Source: Candidatus Enterocloster faecavium (lineage in GTDB: Bacteria > Bacillota > Clostridia > Lachnospirales > Lachnospiraceae). From it: a DNA stretch of 33,662 nucleotides. A model generated the notes under the pieces. It was not told where the DNA came from, did not search any database, and worked only from the letters and a program-made list of their open reading frames with translations. The DNA is taken from assembly GCA_019118585.1 (NCBI GenBank), contig DWYS01000122.1, forward strand, positions 1 through 33,662. Direction: 5' to 3'. Below, piece after piece: positions 1 through 8,248 of the stretch (its first letter is position 1; each line of letters begins with the position of its first letter). The position numbers and the translations under genes are program-made.

Positions 1-1431
1 ATTTTGATCAAGGATATTGTAAAAGCCTGCGGCGGCCGGTTTTTATGGGGAAATGAGGACGGGGCCATAGAGGCGATCAGCCTGGATTCCCGGCATATGG
101 AGGGAAAGGACCTCTTTGTGCCAATCGCAGGGGAAAAGGTGGATGCGCACCGGTTTATCTGTCAGGCCCTCTCCCTGGGAGCGGCTGCGGTGCTGACAAA
201 CGTCCACCGATCATCCGGGGATGTGAAAGAAGAGCTCGAGAAGTTTGAGCGCGGCGGAGGAGATGCCAGGGCCATTGAGGATCGGGTCTGGATTGGCGTA
301 GAGGATACACGCAGAGCCCTTCAGGACCTGGGGGCATGGAGGAGAAAACAGATTTCCATTCCCATCATTGGGGTTACCGGAAGCGTGGGGAAAACCACCA
401 CCAGGGAGATGATTGCCCAGGCCCTTTCAGCGGGACTCAGGGTGTTCCGCACTCCGGGCAATTTAAACAGCCAGGTAGGAGTTCCCATTACCATCTGTTC
501 CATTCCGGAGGATGCCCAGGCAGCGGTAATCGAGCTGGGCATGAGCGAGCCGGGTGAGATGGAGCGCATCGCGAAAGTGGCCCAGGTGGACTGTGGGGTA
601 GTGACCAATATCGGCGTAGCCCATATTGGTCAGCTGGGCTCCAGGGAGCGGATTATGGAGGAGAAGCTGAAAATCCAGGAGGGAATGAATCCTCAGGGAA
701 CCCTCTTTCTCAACGGGGACGATGACCTTCTCCAGAATGCTTCCGCCTCAGAAGGGCGCAGGACCGTCTATTTCGGCACAAGCCCCCGGTGCCGGTACCG
801 GGCCGAGGATATAAGGCTTGAGGAAGGCCATCCGGTCTTTACGGCGGTATGCGGAGAGAAGCGGATTCCCATGAGGCTGAGCGTTCTGGGACTCCATATG
901 ATTTCCGGAGCCCTGGCAGCTATGGCCGTGGCAGACTTCTGCGGCGTGGATTTGGAAGGGGCGGCTTCAAGTCTGGAGCAGTTTTGCGGATACAAGGGAA
1001 GACAGCAGATCTATGAAGTTGGAAAGATGACGGTAGTGGACGACAGCTACAATGCAAGTCCGGCCTCCATGATCGCAGGGCTTCAGGTGCTGGAGTCCTT
1101 AAAGCCGGGGGCCAGGACGATCGCCATTCTGGCGGATATGAAGGAGCTTGGGCCGGAGGAGGTCCGCTTCCACCGGGAGATCGGCTACTATATTGCCGCC
1201 CATCCCGTAGACCGGGTGGTGCTGCTTGGAGAGCTGGCCCGGGAAATCGGAAGAGGCATTTTGGAAAAAGGGGGCAACACCTCGGTAGAGTTTATGGGAA
1301 ATCTGGACCAGGTGAAGGATTTCCTGAGCCGTGAAACAAAAGAGGGGGACTGCATTCTTTTTAAAGGTTCCAACAGCATGAGGCTGGGAGATGCGGTGTC
1401 CTGGTTCAGGCAGAAGCTGGAAGAAGCATAA
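1..1431 (+). CDS. murF: UDP-N-acetylmuramoyl-tripeptide--D-alanyl-D-alanine ligase, 5' end at window edge
   Basis: MurF adds D-Ala-D-Ala to UDP-MurNAc-tripeptide, the last cytoplasmic step of the peptidoglycan precursor. About 475 residues are visible, close to family length. The order is an N-terminal substrate domain, an ATP loop GVTGSVGKTTT near residues 122-132, the Mur-ligase centre (GNLNSQVGVP, ELGMSEPGEM, NIGVAHIGQLGS) and a C-terminal domain with VVDDSYNASPASM. The reading frame is open back to base 1. The TTG at base 4 could be a start, but family members usually begin a few residues earlier, so the true start probably lies just outside the window. No terminator follows; the next gene starts 66 bases after the stop, behind a hairpin. 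Identification is secure, the start is not. Confidence 0.93.
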   Translation: MLIKDIVKACGGRFLWGNEDGAIEAISLDSRHMEGKDLFVPIAGEKVDAHRFICQALSLGAAAVLTNVHRSSGDVKEELEKFERGGGDARAIEDRVWIGVEDTRRALQDLGAWRRKQISIPIIGVTGSVGKTTTREMIAQALSAGLRVFRTPGNLNSQVGVPITICSIPEDAQAAVIELGMSEPGEMERIAKVAQVDCGVVTNIGVAHIGQLGSRERIMEEKLKIQEGMNPQGTLFLNGDDDLLQNASASEGRRTVYFGTSPRCRYRAEDIRLEEGHPVFTAVCGEKRIPMRLSVLGLHMISGALAAMAVADFCGVDLEGAASSLEQFCGYKGRQQIYEVGKMTVVDDSYNASPASMIAGLQVLESLKPGARTIAILADMKELGPEEVRFHREIGYYIAAHPVDRVVLLGELAREIGRGILEKGGNTSVEFMGNLDQVKDFLSRETKEGDCILFKGSNSMRLGDAVSWFRQKLEEA

Positions 1432-1447
1432 GCAGCCGGTATAGAAA

Positions 1448-1491
1448 TCTCCTGTCTGGGGAAAATGAGGATATCCAAAACAGACAGGAGA
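1448..1491 (+). promoter_or_regulatory. Hairpin sequestering the transporter Shine-Dalgarno
   Basis: An 11-base arm at 1448-1458 (TCTCCTGTCTG) is perfectly complementary to 1481-1491 (CAGACAGGAGA), with a 22-base loop. The right arm contains the whole AGGAG ribosome site (1486-1490) of the downstream transporter, whose ATG is at 1498. No T-run follows, so it does not look like a terminator. In RNA this stem should limit ribosome access unless it is opened. That effect is inferred. Confidence 0.6.
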
Positions 1492-1497
1492 GTCCAT

Positions 1498-2922
1498 ATG
1501 AATCGGAATACAGGTGAAAAGAAAATACTTTGGTACAGTTTGGCCTTTATGGCCTTCTCGGCGGTCTGGGGATTCGGAAACGTGATCAACGGATTTTCCG
1601 AGTATGGCGGATTAAAGGCCATTGTCAGCTGGATTCTTATTTTTGCCATTTATTTTATCCCCTATGCGCTGATGGTGGGGGAACTGGGTTCTGCCTTCCG
1701 GAATGCGGGGGGCGGTGTCAGCTCCTGGATCCATGAGACCATTGGACCAAAAATGGCATACTATGCAGGATGGACCTACTGGGTGGTCCATATGCCCTAT
1801 ATTTCCCAGAAACCCTCCTCGGCGGTGATTGCCGCCAGCTGGGCCATTTTCCAGGATAATCGGGCCAGCGCCATGAATACCGCCCTCCTCCAGGCCATCT
1901 GCCTGGTGGTTTTTCTCTTTGCGCTCTATCTGTCAGGCAGGGGAGTCGGGGTGCTGAAGCGGCTGTCCACGGCGGCAGGCTCCGCCATGTTTTTTATGTC
2001 CATGCTGTTTGTGGTGATGATGATGGCTGCCCCCGGGGTGACCGATGGAAATTTCGTGGAAATCCAGTGGTCGGCAGAAACGTTCCTGCCTTCCTTTGAC
2101 GCCGGTTTCCTGATGAGCCTGTCTATCCTGGTGTTTGCGGTAGGAGGGTGCGAGAAAATATCGCCCTATGTGAATAAGATGAAGGACCCGGCCAGAGACT
2201 TTTCAAGAGGAATGATCGCCCTTGCGGTGATGGTGGCGGTGACAGCGGTGCTGGGGACGATTTCGCTGGGCCTGATGTTTGATTCCGAGCACATTCCGGG
2301 GGATTTGATGACAAACGGGGCCTATTATGCATTTGAACGGCTGGGTGAATACTACCACGTGGGCAATTTCTTTGTCATCGCCTACGCCCTTACCAATCTG
2401 GTGGGACAGTTTTCCGTTATGGTGCTGTCCATCGATGCGCCTCTGCGGATGCTTTTGGAGAGTGCGGACCGCACCTATATCCCGGCGGGCCTGCTGAAGA
2501 AAAACGAAAAGGGTGTTTACGTCAACGGACAGAAGCTGATTGGACTGATCGCGGCGGTGCTGATCGTAGTGCCGGCCTTTGGAATCCGGAATGTGGACGC
2601 TCTGGTCCGGTGGCTGGTGAAGGTAAACTCAGTCTGCATGCCCCTGCGCTATCTGTGGGTATTTGTGGCCTACATCGCCTTAAAAATGGGCGGGGAGAAG
2701 TTCCCGGCTCTGTACCGCTTTGTCCGCAGGAAGGAGACCGGCATTGCCTTTGGGGTGTGGTGCTTTGTATTTACGGCATTTGCCTGTCTGACCGGAATTT
2801 ACTCGGAGGATCCCTTTCAGCTGATCCTGAATATTGTGACGCCTTTTGTGCTGGTGGGACTGGGATTTATTATGCCGATGATCGCCAATAAAGAGAGGAG
2901 ACAGACCAATGAGAAACTATGA
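1498..2922 (+). CDS. APC-family amino-acid permease (YjeM / glutamate-GABA antiporter-like)
   Basis: An integral membrane transporter of about 474 residues with roughly twelve hydrophobic segments. The first carries the APC-type GFGNVINGF turn near residues 20-30, and a GGGVSSWIHETIG stretch follows segment 2, as in the glutamate:GABA antiporter/YjeM branch. Substrate is probably an amino acid or amine; the sequence does not say which. I chose the ATG at 1498 because AGGAG lies 7 bases upstream. An in-frame ATG at 1465 lacks a ribosome site and sits in the loop of the 1448-1491 hairpin. The stop overlaps the start of the M18 aminopeptidase by 14 bases, so transport and peptide breakdown are probably translated together, which suggests peptide or amino-acid catabolism. 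Confidence 0.85.
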   Translation: MNRNTGEKKILWYSLAFMAFSAVWGFGNVINGFSEYGGLKAIVSWILIFAIYFIPYALMVGELGSAFRNAGGGVSSWIHETIGPKMAYYAGWTYWVVHMPYISQKPSSAVIAASWAIFQDNRASAMNTALLQAICLVVFLFALYLSGRGVGVLKRLSTAAGSAMFFMSMLFVVMMMAAPGVTDGNFVEIQWSAETFLPSFDAGFLMSLSILVFAVGGCEKISPYVNKMKDPARDFSRGMIALAVMVAVTAVLGTISLGLMFDSEHIPGDLMTNGAYYAFERLGEYYHVGNFFVIAYALTNLVGQFSVMVLSIDAPLRMLLESADRTYIPAGLLKKNEKGVYVNGQKLIGLIAAVLIVVPAFGIRNVDALVRWLVKVNSVCMPLRYLWVFVAYIALKMGGEKFPALYRFVRRKETGIAFGVWCFVFTAFACLTGIYSEDPFQLILNIVTPFVLVGLGFIMPMIANKERRQTNEKL

Positions 2923-4246
2923 GAATGAACGGGAGCTGACCAGGGCTCTCATGGATTTTTTGGAAAAGAGTCCGACAAGCTTTCACGCCGTGGAGCAGAT
3001 GGCGGCCAGACTGAAGGAGGAGGGCTATGAGGAGCTAAGGGAGGAGTGTCCCTGGCAGCTGGAGGAAGGCGGCAGATACTATGTGATCCGCAGCATGTCC
3101 TCCCTGATCGCTTTCCGGATTCCGGGAAAGAACTTCGGAGGCTATCAGATTATGGCAAGCCACAGCGATTCCCCTGCCTTTAAGCTGAAGGAGAATCCGG
3201 AGATGGCGGCAGAGCAGCACTATGTGAAGCTGAATGTGGAGAAATACGGCGGGATGCTCTGCGCACCCTGGTTTGACCGCCCGCTGTCCATCGCGGGCCG
3301 CGTGGTCATTGGCAGAGAGGGGCGCCTGGTCACAAAGCTGGTGAATGTGGACCGGGATCTGGTGATGATCCCAAGTCTGGCCATTCACATGAACCGTCAG
3401 GTAAATGAAGGCTACAGCTACAATGCCCAGAAGGACCTGCTTCCCCTCTATGGAGGAGACGGCGCGGAGGGAACCTTGATGAAGACGGTTGCTCAGGCGG
3501 CGGGAGTCAGTCAGGAGGAGATCCTGGGCCATGACCTTTACCTTTACAACCGCATGAAAGGCGTGATCTGGGGTGCCGGGGAGGAGTTCTTCTCCTGCGG
3601 GCGCATCGACGATCTGCAGTGCGCATTCGCCTCCCTGGAGGGATTTCTGGCAGGGGGACACCCGGACTGTGTCAGCGTTCACTGCGTGCTGGACAACGAG
3701 GAGGTGGGAAGCAGCACCAAGCAGGGAGCGGATTCCACCTTCCTGGAGGATGTCCTGTGGAGGATCAACCAGGCAGCGGGAGGCGGACGGGAGGATTATC
3801 TGCGCCGGCTGTCTGCCAGCTTCATGGTATCTGCTGACAATGCCCACGGCGTCCATCCCAATTACGGGGAGAAGGCAGACCCCACCAACCGTCCCTGGGT
3901 CAATGGAGGCATCGTCATCAAGTACAACGCCAACCAGAAATACAGCACCGACGGAATATCTGCCGCCGCTTTTAAGACCATCTGTCAGAGGGCACAGGTA
4001 CCGTGGCAGACCTTTGCCAACCGCTCCGACATGGCAGGAGGCTCCACACTGGGAAATATTGCCAATTGCCATGTCTCCATCAACACTGTGGACATCGGCC
4101 TGCCTCAGCTGGCCATGCACTCCCCTTATGAGACGGCCGGAGTGAAGGACACCTGGTATCTGGTAAAGGCGGCAAAGGCATTTTTTGAAACTTCTTTTGT
4201 GCCGGAAGGGCAGGGCTGTTATCGTCTGGGAATGTTCCGGGCTTAA
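2909..4246 (+). CDS. apeB: M18 family zinc aminopeptidase
   Basis: A cytosolic aminopeptidase of 445 residues, normal length for M18 (aspartyl aminopeptidase/aminopeptidase I). The family's two-zinc ligand motifs are visible: H85 in ASHSDSP, D235 in RIDDLQ, E264-E265 in DNEEVGSSTKQGA, D310 in SADNAHGVHPNY and H404 in AMHSPYETAGVKD. The catalytic motifs are intact. It starts inside the end of the transporter gene (14-base overlap) with a purine-rich GAGAGGAG just upstream, so the two form an operon. M18 enzymes favour acidic N-terminal residues, which would fit a glutamate-type transporter partner, but that link is inference. The gene ends at a strong convergent hairpin. The symbol is a family-level guess. 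Confidence 0.93.
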   Translation: MRNYENERELTRALMDFLEKSPTSFHAVEQMAARLKEEGYEELREECPWQLEEGGRYYVIRSMSSLIAFRIPGKNFGGYQIMASHSDSPAFKLKENPEMAAEQHYVKLNVEKYGGMLCAPWFDRPLSIAGRVVIGREGRLVTKLVNVDRDLVMIPSLAIHMNRQVNEGYSYNAQKDLLPLYGGDGAEGTLMKTVAQAAGVSQEEILGHDLYLYNRMKGVIWGAGEEFFSCGRIDDLQCAFASLEGFLAGGHPDCVSVHCVLDNEEVGSSTKQGADSTFLEDVLWRINQAAGGGREDYLRRLSASFMVSADNAHGVHPNYGEKADPTNRPWVNGGIVIKYNANQKYSTDGISAAAFKTICQRAQVPWQTFANRSDMAGGSTLGNIANCHVSINTVDIGLPQLAMHSPYETAGVKDTWYLVKAAKAFFETSFVPEGQGCYRLGMFRA

Positions 4247-4253
4247 ATGCAGC

Positions 4254-4279
4254 AGGCAGGGCTATATGCCCTGCCTTTT
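4254..4279 (+). terminator. Convergent intrinsic terminator between aminopeptidase and atl
   Basis: A perfect 9-bp stem (4254-4262 with 4268-4276) around a TATAT loop, followed by TTT on the plus strand. It lies 7 bases after the aminopeptidase stop and includes the last codons of the opposing alkyltransferase-like gene, so it may serve both strands. The T-run is short. Confidence 0.65.
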
Positions 4280-4636
4280 AAATAGTTCCCGGAAGGCCTC
4301 CGCTTCTGCCAGGGTATGGTTCCATCCGTACCTGTTCAAATCTACTTTCCACCCGTCTTTGGTCCATGTGACTTCCACTCCTTCCCAGCGCAGCAGAAGG
4401 ACCTGCAGGTCCGGGGCGTCAAAATGGGCAGCTCCGCTGAGAATCCCTCTTGCGTTTACCACCCGGTGGGCCGGTGCTCCTGGCCCTATGAGCCCTGTTT
4501 TCAAGCCGTAGCCCACCTGGCGGGCATTTCGCGGCATACCGCACAGAAGGGCGATCTGGCCGTAGGTGGCAGTCCTGCCGTATGGAATCTTGCTGCAGAC
4601 CAGGGAGGCGCGTTTGTAGAGGTTGGGGGTGTCCAT
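4262..4636 (-). CDS. Alkyltransferase-like protein (MGMT DNA-binding fold, PAHR motif)
   Basis: A 124-residue protein consisting only of the C-terminal DNA-binding domain of O6-methylguanine-DNA methyltransferase. The recognition features are present: Y25 in TATYGQIA, the arginine finger R39 in NARQVGYGL, and the active-site region at 55-58. The reactive cysteine of PCHR is replaced by alanine (P55-A56-H57-R58). Known proteins with this change (alkyltransferase-like proteins such as E. coli YbaZ and fission yeast Atl1) cannot accept alkyl groups. They bind O6-alkylguanine and hand the lesion to nucleotide excision repair; that role is inferred here from family knowledge. The ATG is preceded by AGGAG 9 bases upstream. 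It stands alone, divergent from the next gene. Confidence 0.9.
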   Translation of the reverse strand: MDTPNLYKRASLVCSKIPYGRTATYGQIALLCGMPRNARQVGYGLKTGLIGPGAPAHRVVNARGILSGAAHFDAPDLQVLLLRWEGVEVTWTKDGWKVDLNRYGWNHTLAEAEAFRELFKRQGI

Positions 4637-4708
4637 ATAGAAAATCTCCTTTCAGCAGGAATTGCGTTTGCATCAGAAAAGGCATTTCCCACCATACGAT
4701 CCAGGCAT

Positions 4709-4737
4709 TGGACAAGGTGCCATGGCGGGATTAAAAT
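4709..4737 (+). promoter_or_regulatory. Sigma-A promoter for the CMD-family gene
   Basis: TGGACA (4709-4714), a 17-base spacer, TAAAAT (4732-4737); each box has five of six consensus bases. It points at the gene starting at 4796. No clear operator was seen. Confidence 0.55.
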
Positions 4738-4795
4738 ATGAGGTGATCCGTTCAGGACATTTGTTCCAAGTATCAGAAACCAGGAGGTATGTGTG

Positions 4796-5494
4796 ATGAA
4801 TTACCATGAAACAGATCCGGAGTTTATAGAGAGGTTTGAGCATTTCGCCTTTGAGGAGGTGCCGGGAGAGGAGGGCCAGAGTCTGGATGAAGCCGACCGG
4901 TACCTGGCGATCCTTGCGGCACTGATCGGATGTCAGGGAAAAGAGGCATTTGCCCAGATGCTTCCCAGAGCCCTGGAGGGCGGCCTGACGCCTGTGATGG
5001 TTAAGGAGACTGTCTACCAGGCGGCAGATTATGTGGGCTTTGGGCGGATGCTGCCTTTTTTGGATATCACCAATGATATCTTGCAGGCAAGAGGGATAAA
5101 GCTTCCCCTGGAGGGCCAGGCGACCACAACCATGGAGGACCGTCTGGAGAAGGGAGAGCAGGCCCAGGTGGCCATCTTTGGGGAAGGCATGAAAGGCGCC
5201 TGGAAGAAGGGGCATATCAACCGCTGGCTGGCGGCCAACTGCTTTGGAGACTACTATACCAGAAAAGGCCTGGACTACCGGCAGCGGGAGATGATCACCT
5301 TCTGCTTCCTGGCGGCCCAGGGAGGCTGTGAACCTCAGCTGACCGCCCACTCCAAGGGCAATATGCAGGTAGGAAATGACCAGGCCTATCTGATCAAGGT
5401 GGTATCTCAGTGCCTGCCCTACATCGGCTATCCCAGGAGCCTCAATGCCATTGCCTGCGTAAACCGCGCGGCAGAGGAAATGAAGGAAGGATAA
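4796..5494 (+). CDS. Carboxymuconolactone decarboxylase (AhpD-like) family protein
   Basis: A 232-residue protein with two CMD-like helical repeats, roughly residues 25-100 and 140-225. The second holds the family signature region (REMITFCFLAAQGGCEPQLTAHSKGNMQVG). The CxxC redox pair of true AhpD is absent, so peroxidase-type chemistry is not supported. It resembles the larger tandem-CMD proteins of Clostridia, whose substrates are mostly unknown. The ATG at 4796 sits 8 bases after AGGAGG; a GTG one codon earlier is too close to the ribosome site. It has its own promoter and ends at a convergent terminator shared with bcp. Function is not established beyond the family. Confidence 0.82.
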   Translation: MNYHETDPEFIERFEHFAFEEVPGEEGQSLDEADRYLAILAALIGCQGKEAFAQMLPRALEGGLTPVMVKETVYQAADYVGFGRMLPFLDITNDILQARGIKLPLEGQATTTMEDRLEKGEQAQVAIFGEGMKGAWKKGHINRWLAANCFGDYYTRKGLDYRQREMITFCFLAAQGGCEPQLTAHSKGNMQVGNDQAYLIKVVSQCLPYIGYPRSLNAIACVNRAAEEMKEG

Positions 5495-5500
5495 TATGGA

Positions 5501-5528
5501 AAAGGGAGAGAGTCAGTTCTCTCCCTTT
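5501..5528 (+). terminator. Convergent terminator between CMD gene and bcp
   Basis: A perfect 11-bp stem (5501-5511 with 5518-5528) and 6-base loop, A-rich at one end and T-rich at the other, so it works in both directions. It starts 6 bases after the CMD stop and includes the bcp stop codon. Confidence 0.75.
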
Positions 5529-5977
5529 AAATATGCCAGAATCTCAGCCGCGTTGGTGTCCGGCTTTACTTTTGGAAACACCTTCTCGATGAGGCCGTTT
5601 TCATCAATAAGATAAGTGGTCCGGACAATGCCCATGGATACCTTGCCGTAGAGTTTCTTCTCCTTCCACACATCGTAAGCCTGGATAGCCGTAAGCTCCG
5701 GGTCAGAGAGAAGGATAAAGGGAAGGCTGTTTTTCTGGGCAAATTTCTGGTGGGAGGCCTGGCTGTCCTTGCTGACGCCGATGATGACAGTGTTCAGCTC
5801 CTCAAATTCCCGGTAGGCCCCGGCAAAGGCGCAGGCCTGGCGGGTGCAGCCCGGAGTGCTGTCCTTTGGATAAAAATACAAAACGACTTTCTTTCCGCGG
5901 AAATCCTGAAGGGAAACGGATGTTCCGTCTTTGTCTGCCAGAGTAAATTCCGGCGCTTTCATTCCTGCTTCTAACAT
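5513..5977 (-). CDS. bcp: Thioredoxin-dependent thiol peroxidase (peroxiredoxin Q/BCP)
   Basis: A cytosolic peroxiredoxin of 154 residues, standard BCP length. It reduces hydrogen and organic peroxides with thioredoxin as donor. The peroxidatic cysteine is C44 in DSTPGCT and the resolving cysteine is C49, the five-residue spacing typical of the BCP group. The rest of the fold is complete (VVLYFYPKD, GVSKDS, TYLIDENG). AAGGAGGA precedes the ATG by 7 bases. It follows yaaA by 31 bases on the same strand, so the two probably form a peroxide-defence operon. Nothing looks damaged. Confidence 0.95.
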   Translation of the reverse strand: MLEAGMKAPEFTLADKDGTSVSLQDFRGKKVVLYFYPKDSTPGCTRQACAFAGAYREFEELNTVIIGVSKDSQASHQKFAQKNSLPFILLSDPELTAIQAYDVWKEKKLYGKVSMGIVRTTYLIDENGLIEKVFPKVKPDTNAAEILAYLKGEN

Positions 5978-6008
5978 ATGCGGTTCCTCCTTTTTCTTAA
6001 CAAATCGT

Positions 6009-6785
6009 TCAGGAAAGCTCTTTTAAGAAAATGTAATGAGTCTCATCGGACATTTCCCTGGAAAAATGATAGTTCAGGCGGCAGAAGTTTTTTAGGTCCT
6101 CCGGACGGCTGGCCCTTGTCTCTGCCAGAAAACGGACCATTTCTCCCCGTGCCATCTTGGCCTCGGTGGCCTTGGTTTTCAGCTTTAAAACGCCTCTGGA
6201 ATCCGGGGCAAGGCTGCCGAAGACAACATGGATCATGGTCTGCTCCGGTGTCAGAAAGGGCTCGATCCCCTTGCTGTATTCTTTGGAGGCCAGGTTGATG
6301 ACAACCGGGTCATCCGCTGTCAGCTCCCGGCAGAGGCGCTCGCCCCAGAAGGAGTAGAGCTCCCGGTATTCCTTTCCGTCAGCGAAAAAATGAGTTTTGG
6401 CCTGCATCTCCAGCCGGTAGGGCGCTACCCCGTCCATTGGCCTTAAAATTCCGTAAAATCCGGACAGGATGCGCAGATGCTCCTGAATATAGTCCAGCGA
6501 ACCCTGGTCGAAGACCTGCGGGGCCATATACTGGTACTGGATTCCCTCATAGGCCAGAATGGCCGGAGTCAGATGATTTTCCAGGTCCATTTCCTGGAAA
6601 CGGCGGTAATTCAGACTGGCCAGAGCCTCATTGCAGCCCCAGAGCGTTCTGGCTTCCTCAAGGGTCAAGGAACGGATATAGTCCATGAGGATCCGGGTCC
6701 GTTCCAGAAAAACGGGAAGCTGCAGCCAGGGAATAAAGTCCTCCTTTACCTCCATCTTTTTAGCAGGGGATATCATCAGTTTCAT
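6009..6785 (-). CDS. yaaA: Peroxide stress protein YaaA
   Basis: A 258-residue member of the YaaA/DUF328 family, full length, from MKLMISPAKKM to the usual end ETHYIFLKEL. Family landmarks include LSGFYGILRPMDGVAPYRLEM and NLASKEYSK. In E. coli YaaA limits free iron during hydrogen-peroxide stress and binds DNA; the same role is assumed here. AAAGGAG sits about 10 bases before the ATG. It lies downstream of pyrI on the same strand but behind a strong terminator (6835-6875), so it likely needs its own promoter or some readthrough; I could not find a convincing promoter in the 50 bases between. bcp follows. Confidence 0.95.
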   Translation of the reverse strand: MKLMISPAKKMEVKEDFIPWLQLPVFLERTRILMDYIRSLTLEEARTLWGCNEALASLNYRRFQEMDLENHLTPAILAYEGIQYQYMAPQVFDQGSLDYIQEHLRILSGFYGILRPMDGVAPYRLEMQAKTHFFADGKEYRELYSFWGERLCRELTADDPVVINLASKEYSKGIEPFLTPEQTMIHVVFGSLAPDSRGVLKLKTKATEAKMARGEMVRFLAETRASRPEDLKNFCRLNYHFSREMSDETHYIFLKELS

Positions 6786-6834
6786 GGGCGGTCACTCCTT
6801 TGTCCGGACCTTCACAAGATCCAGGTCCTGTCTG

Positions 6835-6875
6835 AAAAAAGACCCCGAAGCCTTTCGGTGAAAAGTCCGGGGTCT
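6835..6875 (-). terminator. Intrinsic terminator of pyrBI
   Basis: Read on the minus strand, an 8-bp stem (AGACCCCG with CGGGGTCT, 6868-6875 and 6840-6847), with a further CTTT/AAAG pairing inside, runs straight into a six-T tract (6840-6835). It lies 25 bases after the pyrI stop and separates pyrBI from yaaA-bcp. Confidence 0.85.
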
Positions 6876-6899
6876 CTGTTTTCGTCTGTTGTTTCTGTT

Positions 6900-7331
6900 T
6901 TACCGCTTCTTGCCGTAGCGCTCCTCGCAGTACTGGCAGCGGTAGGTCTGGGTTTTCTCATCAGCCAGATAGAAGATGTGAGGCAGCTCCTGCTCAATAG
7001 AAGTGATGCAGCGGGGATTTTTGCATCGGATTACATTGGTGATCTTTCTGGGAAGCTTTAATGCCTTCTTTTCCGCAATGGTGTTGTCATGGATGATGTT
7101 TACGGTGATGTTGTGGTCAATGTAGCCCAGTACATCCAGATCCAGCTTATCCAGATTGCCTTCGATCTTGATGATGTCCTTGCGGCCCATCTTGCTGCTG
7201 CGGGCATTTTTAATGATCGCTACCTGGCAGTCCAGCTTGTCCAGGCCAAGATGGTAGTAGATATCCATGCTCTTTCCTGCCTGGATATGGTCTAATACAA
7301 CGCCTTCTTTTAATCCGCTGATATTTAACAT
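6900..7331 (-). CDS. pyrI: Aspartate carbamoyltransferase regulatory subunit
   Basis: PyrI is the allosteric subunit that binds nucleotides and holds catalytic trimers together. At 143 residues it is slightly shorter than the E. coli protein. The zinc site is complete: C103, C108, C132 and C135 (CKNPRC and CQYC). The N-terminal nucleotide-binding domain includes [28 protein letters not shown]. It overlaps the end of pyrB by 7 bases, so translation is coupled, which suits a fixed subunit ratio. A terminator follows. Presence of pyrI indicates a regulated holoenzyme rather than a free catalytic trimer. Confidence 0.97.
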   Translation of the reverse strand: MLNISGLKEGVVLDHIQAGKSMDIYYHLGLDKLDCQVAIIKNARSSKMGRKDIIKIEGNLDKLDLDVLGYIDHNITVNIIHDNTIAEKKALKLPRKITNVIRCKNPRCITSIEQELPHIFYLADEKTQTYRCQYCEERYGKKR

Positions 7332-8248
7332 GGCTTCTCCACCTCCAGTAATGTCATGATCAGAGCCATCCGCACATATACGCCATACTGAGCCTGGTCG
7401 AAGTAGGCAGCTCTGGGGTCATCGTCCACTTCCACAGAAATCTCATTTACTCTGGGAAGGGGATGAAGAACGTACATGTCCTTTTTGGCCAGTTCCATTT
7501 TCTTGCGGTCCAGGATGTAGCAGTCCTTTAAGCGGATGTAATCTTCCTCGTTGAAGAAACGCTCCTTCTGAACACGGGTCATATAAAGAATATCCAGAGA
7601 GCCCAATGCGGCGTCCAGGCTGTCCACTTCCTCAAAGGGGATTCCCTTGGCCTTCAGTACATCCTCCCGGATGCTGTCGGGAACTCTCAGCTCCTGGGGA
7701 GAGATCAGGACGAACTTGATTCCCTCATAGCGGGCCATGGCACTGATCAGGGAGTGTACGGTACGTCCGAACTTTAAGTCACCGCACAGACCGATGGTCA
7801 GATTGTTCAGACGCCCTGTTTTGGAACGGATGGTCATCAGGTCCGTGAGGGTCTGGGTAGGATGCTGATGTCCGCCGTCTCCGGCATTGATGACAGGGAT
7901 CCTTGCCTTCTGAGCGGCAACATAAGCGGCGCCCTCTTTGGGATGACGCATGGCACAGATGTCAGCATAGCAGGAAATCATCCTTATGGTGTCGGCAACG
8001 CTCTCGCCCTTTGCAGCGGAGCTGGAGTTTGCAGAAGAAAAGCCCAGTACGCTTCCGCCGAGATTAAGCATCGCTGCTTCAAAGCTCAGGCGGGTTCTGG
8101 TACTTGGCTCGTAAAACAGGGTAGCCAGCTTTTTGCCGTCGCAGACATGAGCATACTTGGGCAGGTCCTTCTCAATGTCTCTTGCGAGAGAAAGAAGGCT
8201 GTCGATTTCTTCCACAGAGAAATCAAGAGGATTCAATAGGTGTCGCAT
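7325..8248 (-). CDS. pyrB: Aspartate carbamoyltransferase catalytic subunit
   Basis: PyrB joins carbamoyl phosphate and aspartate, the committed step of pyrimidine synthesis. The 307 residues match the family. The carbamoyl-phosphate loop is at residues 49-53 ([11 protein letters not shown]), followed by [15 protein letters not shown] and the late HPLPRVNEI motif. AGGAGA lies a few bases before the ATG. It is the first gene of pyrBI. A leader with several short inverted repeats precedes it (8344-8391), but I could not make out a PyrR-type attenuator or a leader terminator, so the regulation is open. Confidence 0.98.
   Translation of the reverse strand: MRHLLNPLDFSVEEIDSLLSLARDIEKDLPKYAHVCDGKKLATLFYEPSTRTRLSFEAAMLNLGGSVLGFSSANSSSAAKGESVADTIRMISCYADICAMRHPKEGAAYVAAQKARIPVINAGDGGHQHPTQTLTDLMTIRSKTGRLNNLTIGLCGDLKFGRTVHSLISAMARYEGIKFVLISPQELRVPDSIREDVLKAKGIPFEEVDSLDAALGSLDILYMTRVQKERFFNEEDYIRLKDCYILDRKKMELAKKDMYVLHPLPRVNEISVEVDDDPRAAYFDQAQYGVYVRMALIMTLLEVEKPC

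Noticed and set aside
3035-4120. Minus-strand open frame of 361 codons
   Set aside because: Fully antisense to the M18 aminopeptidase, whose motifs are intact; no domain or ribosome site.
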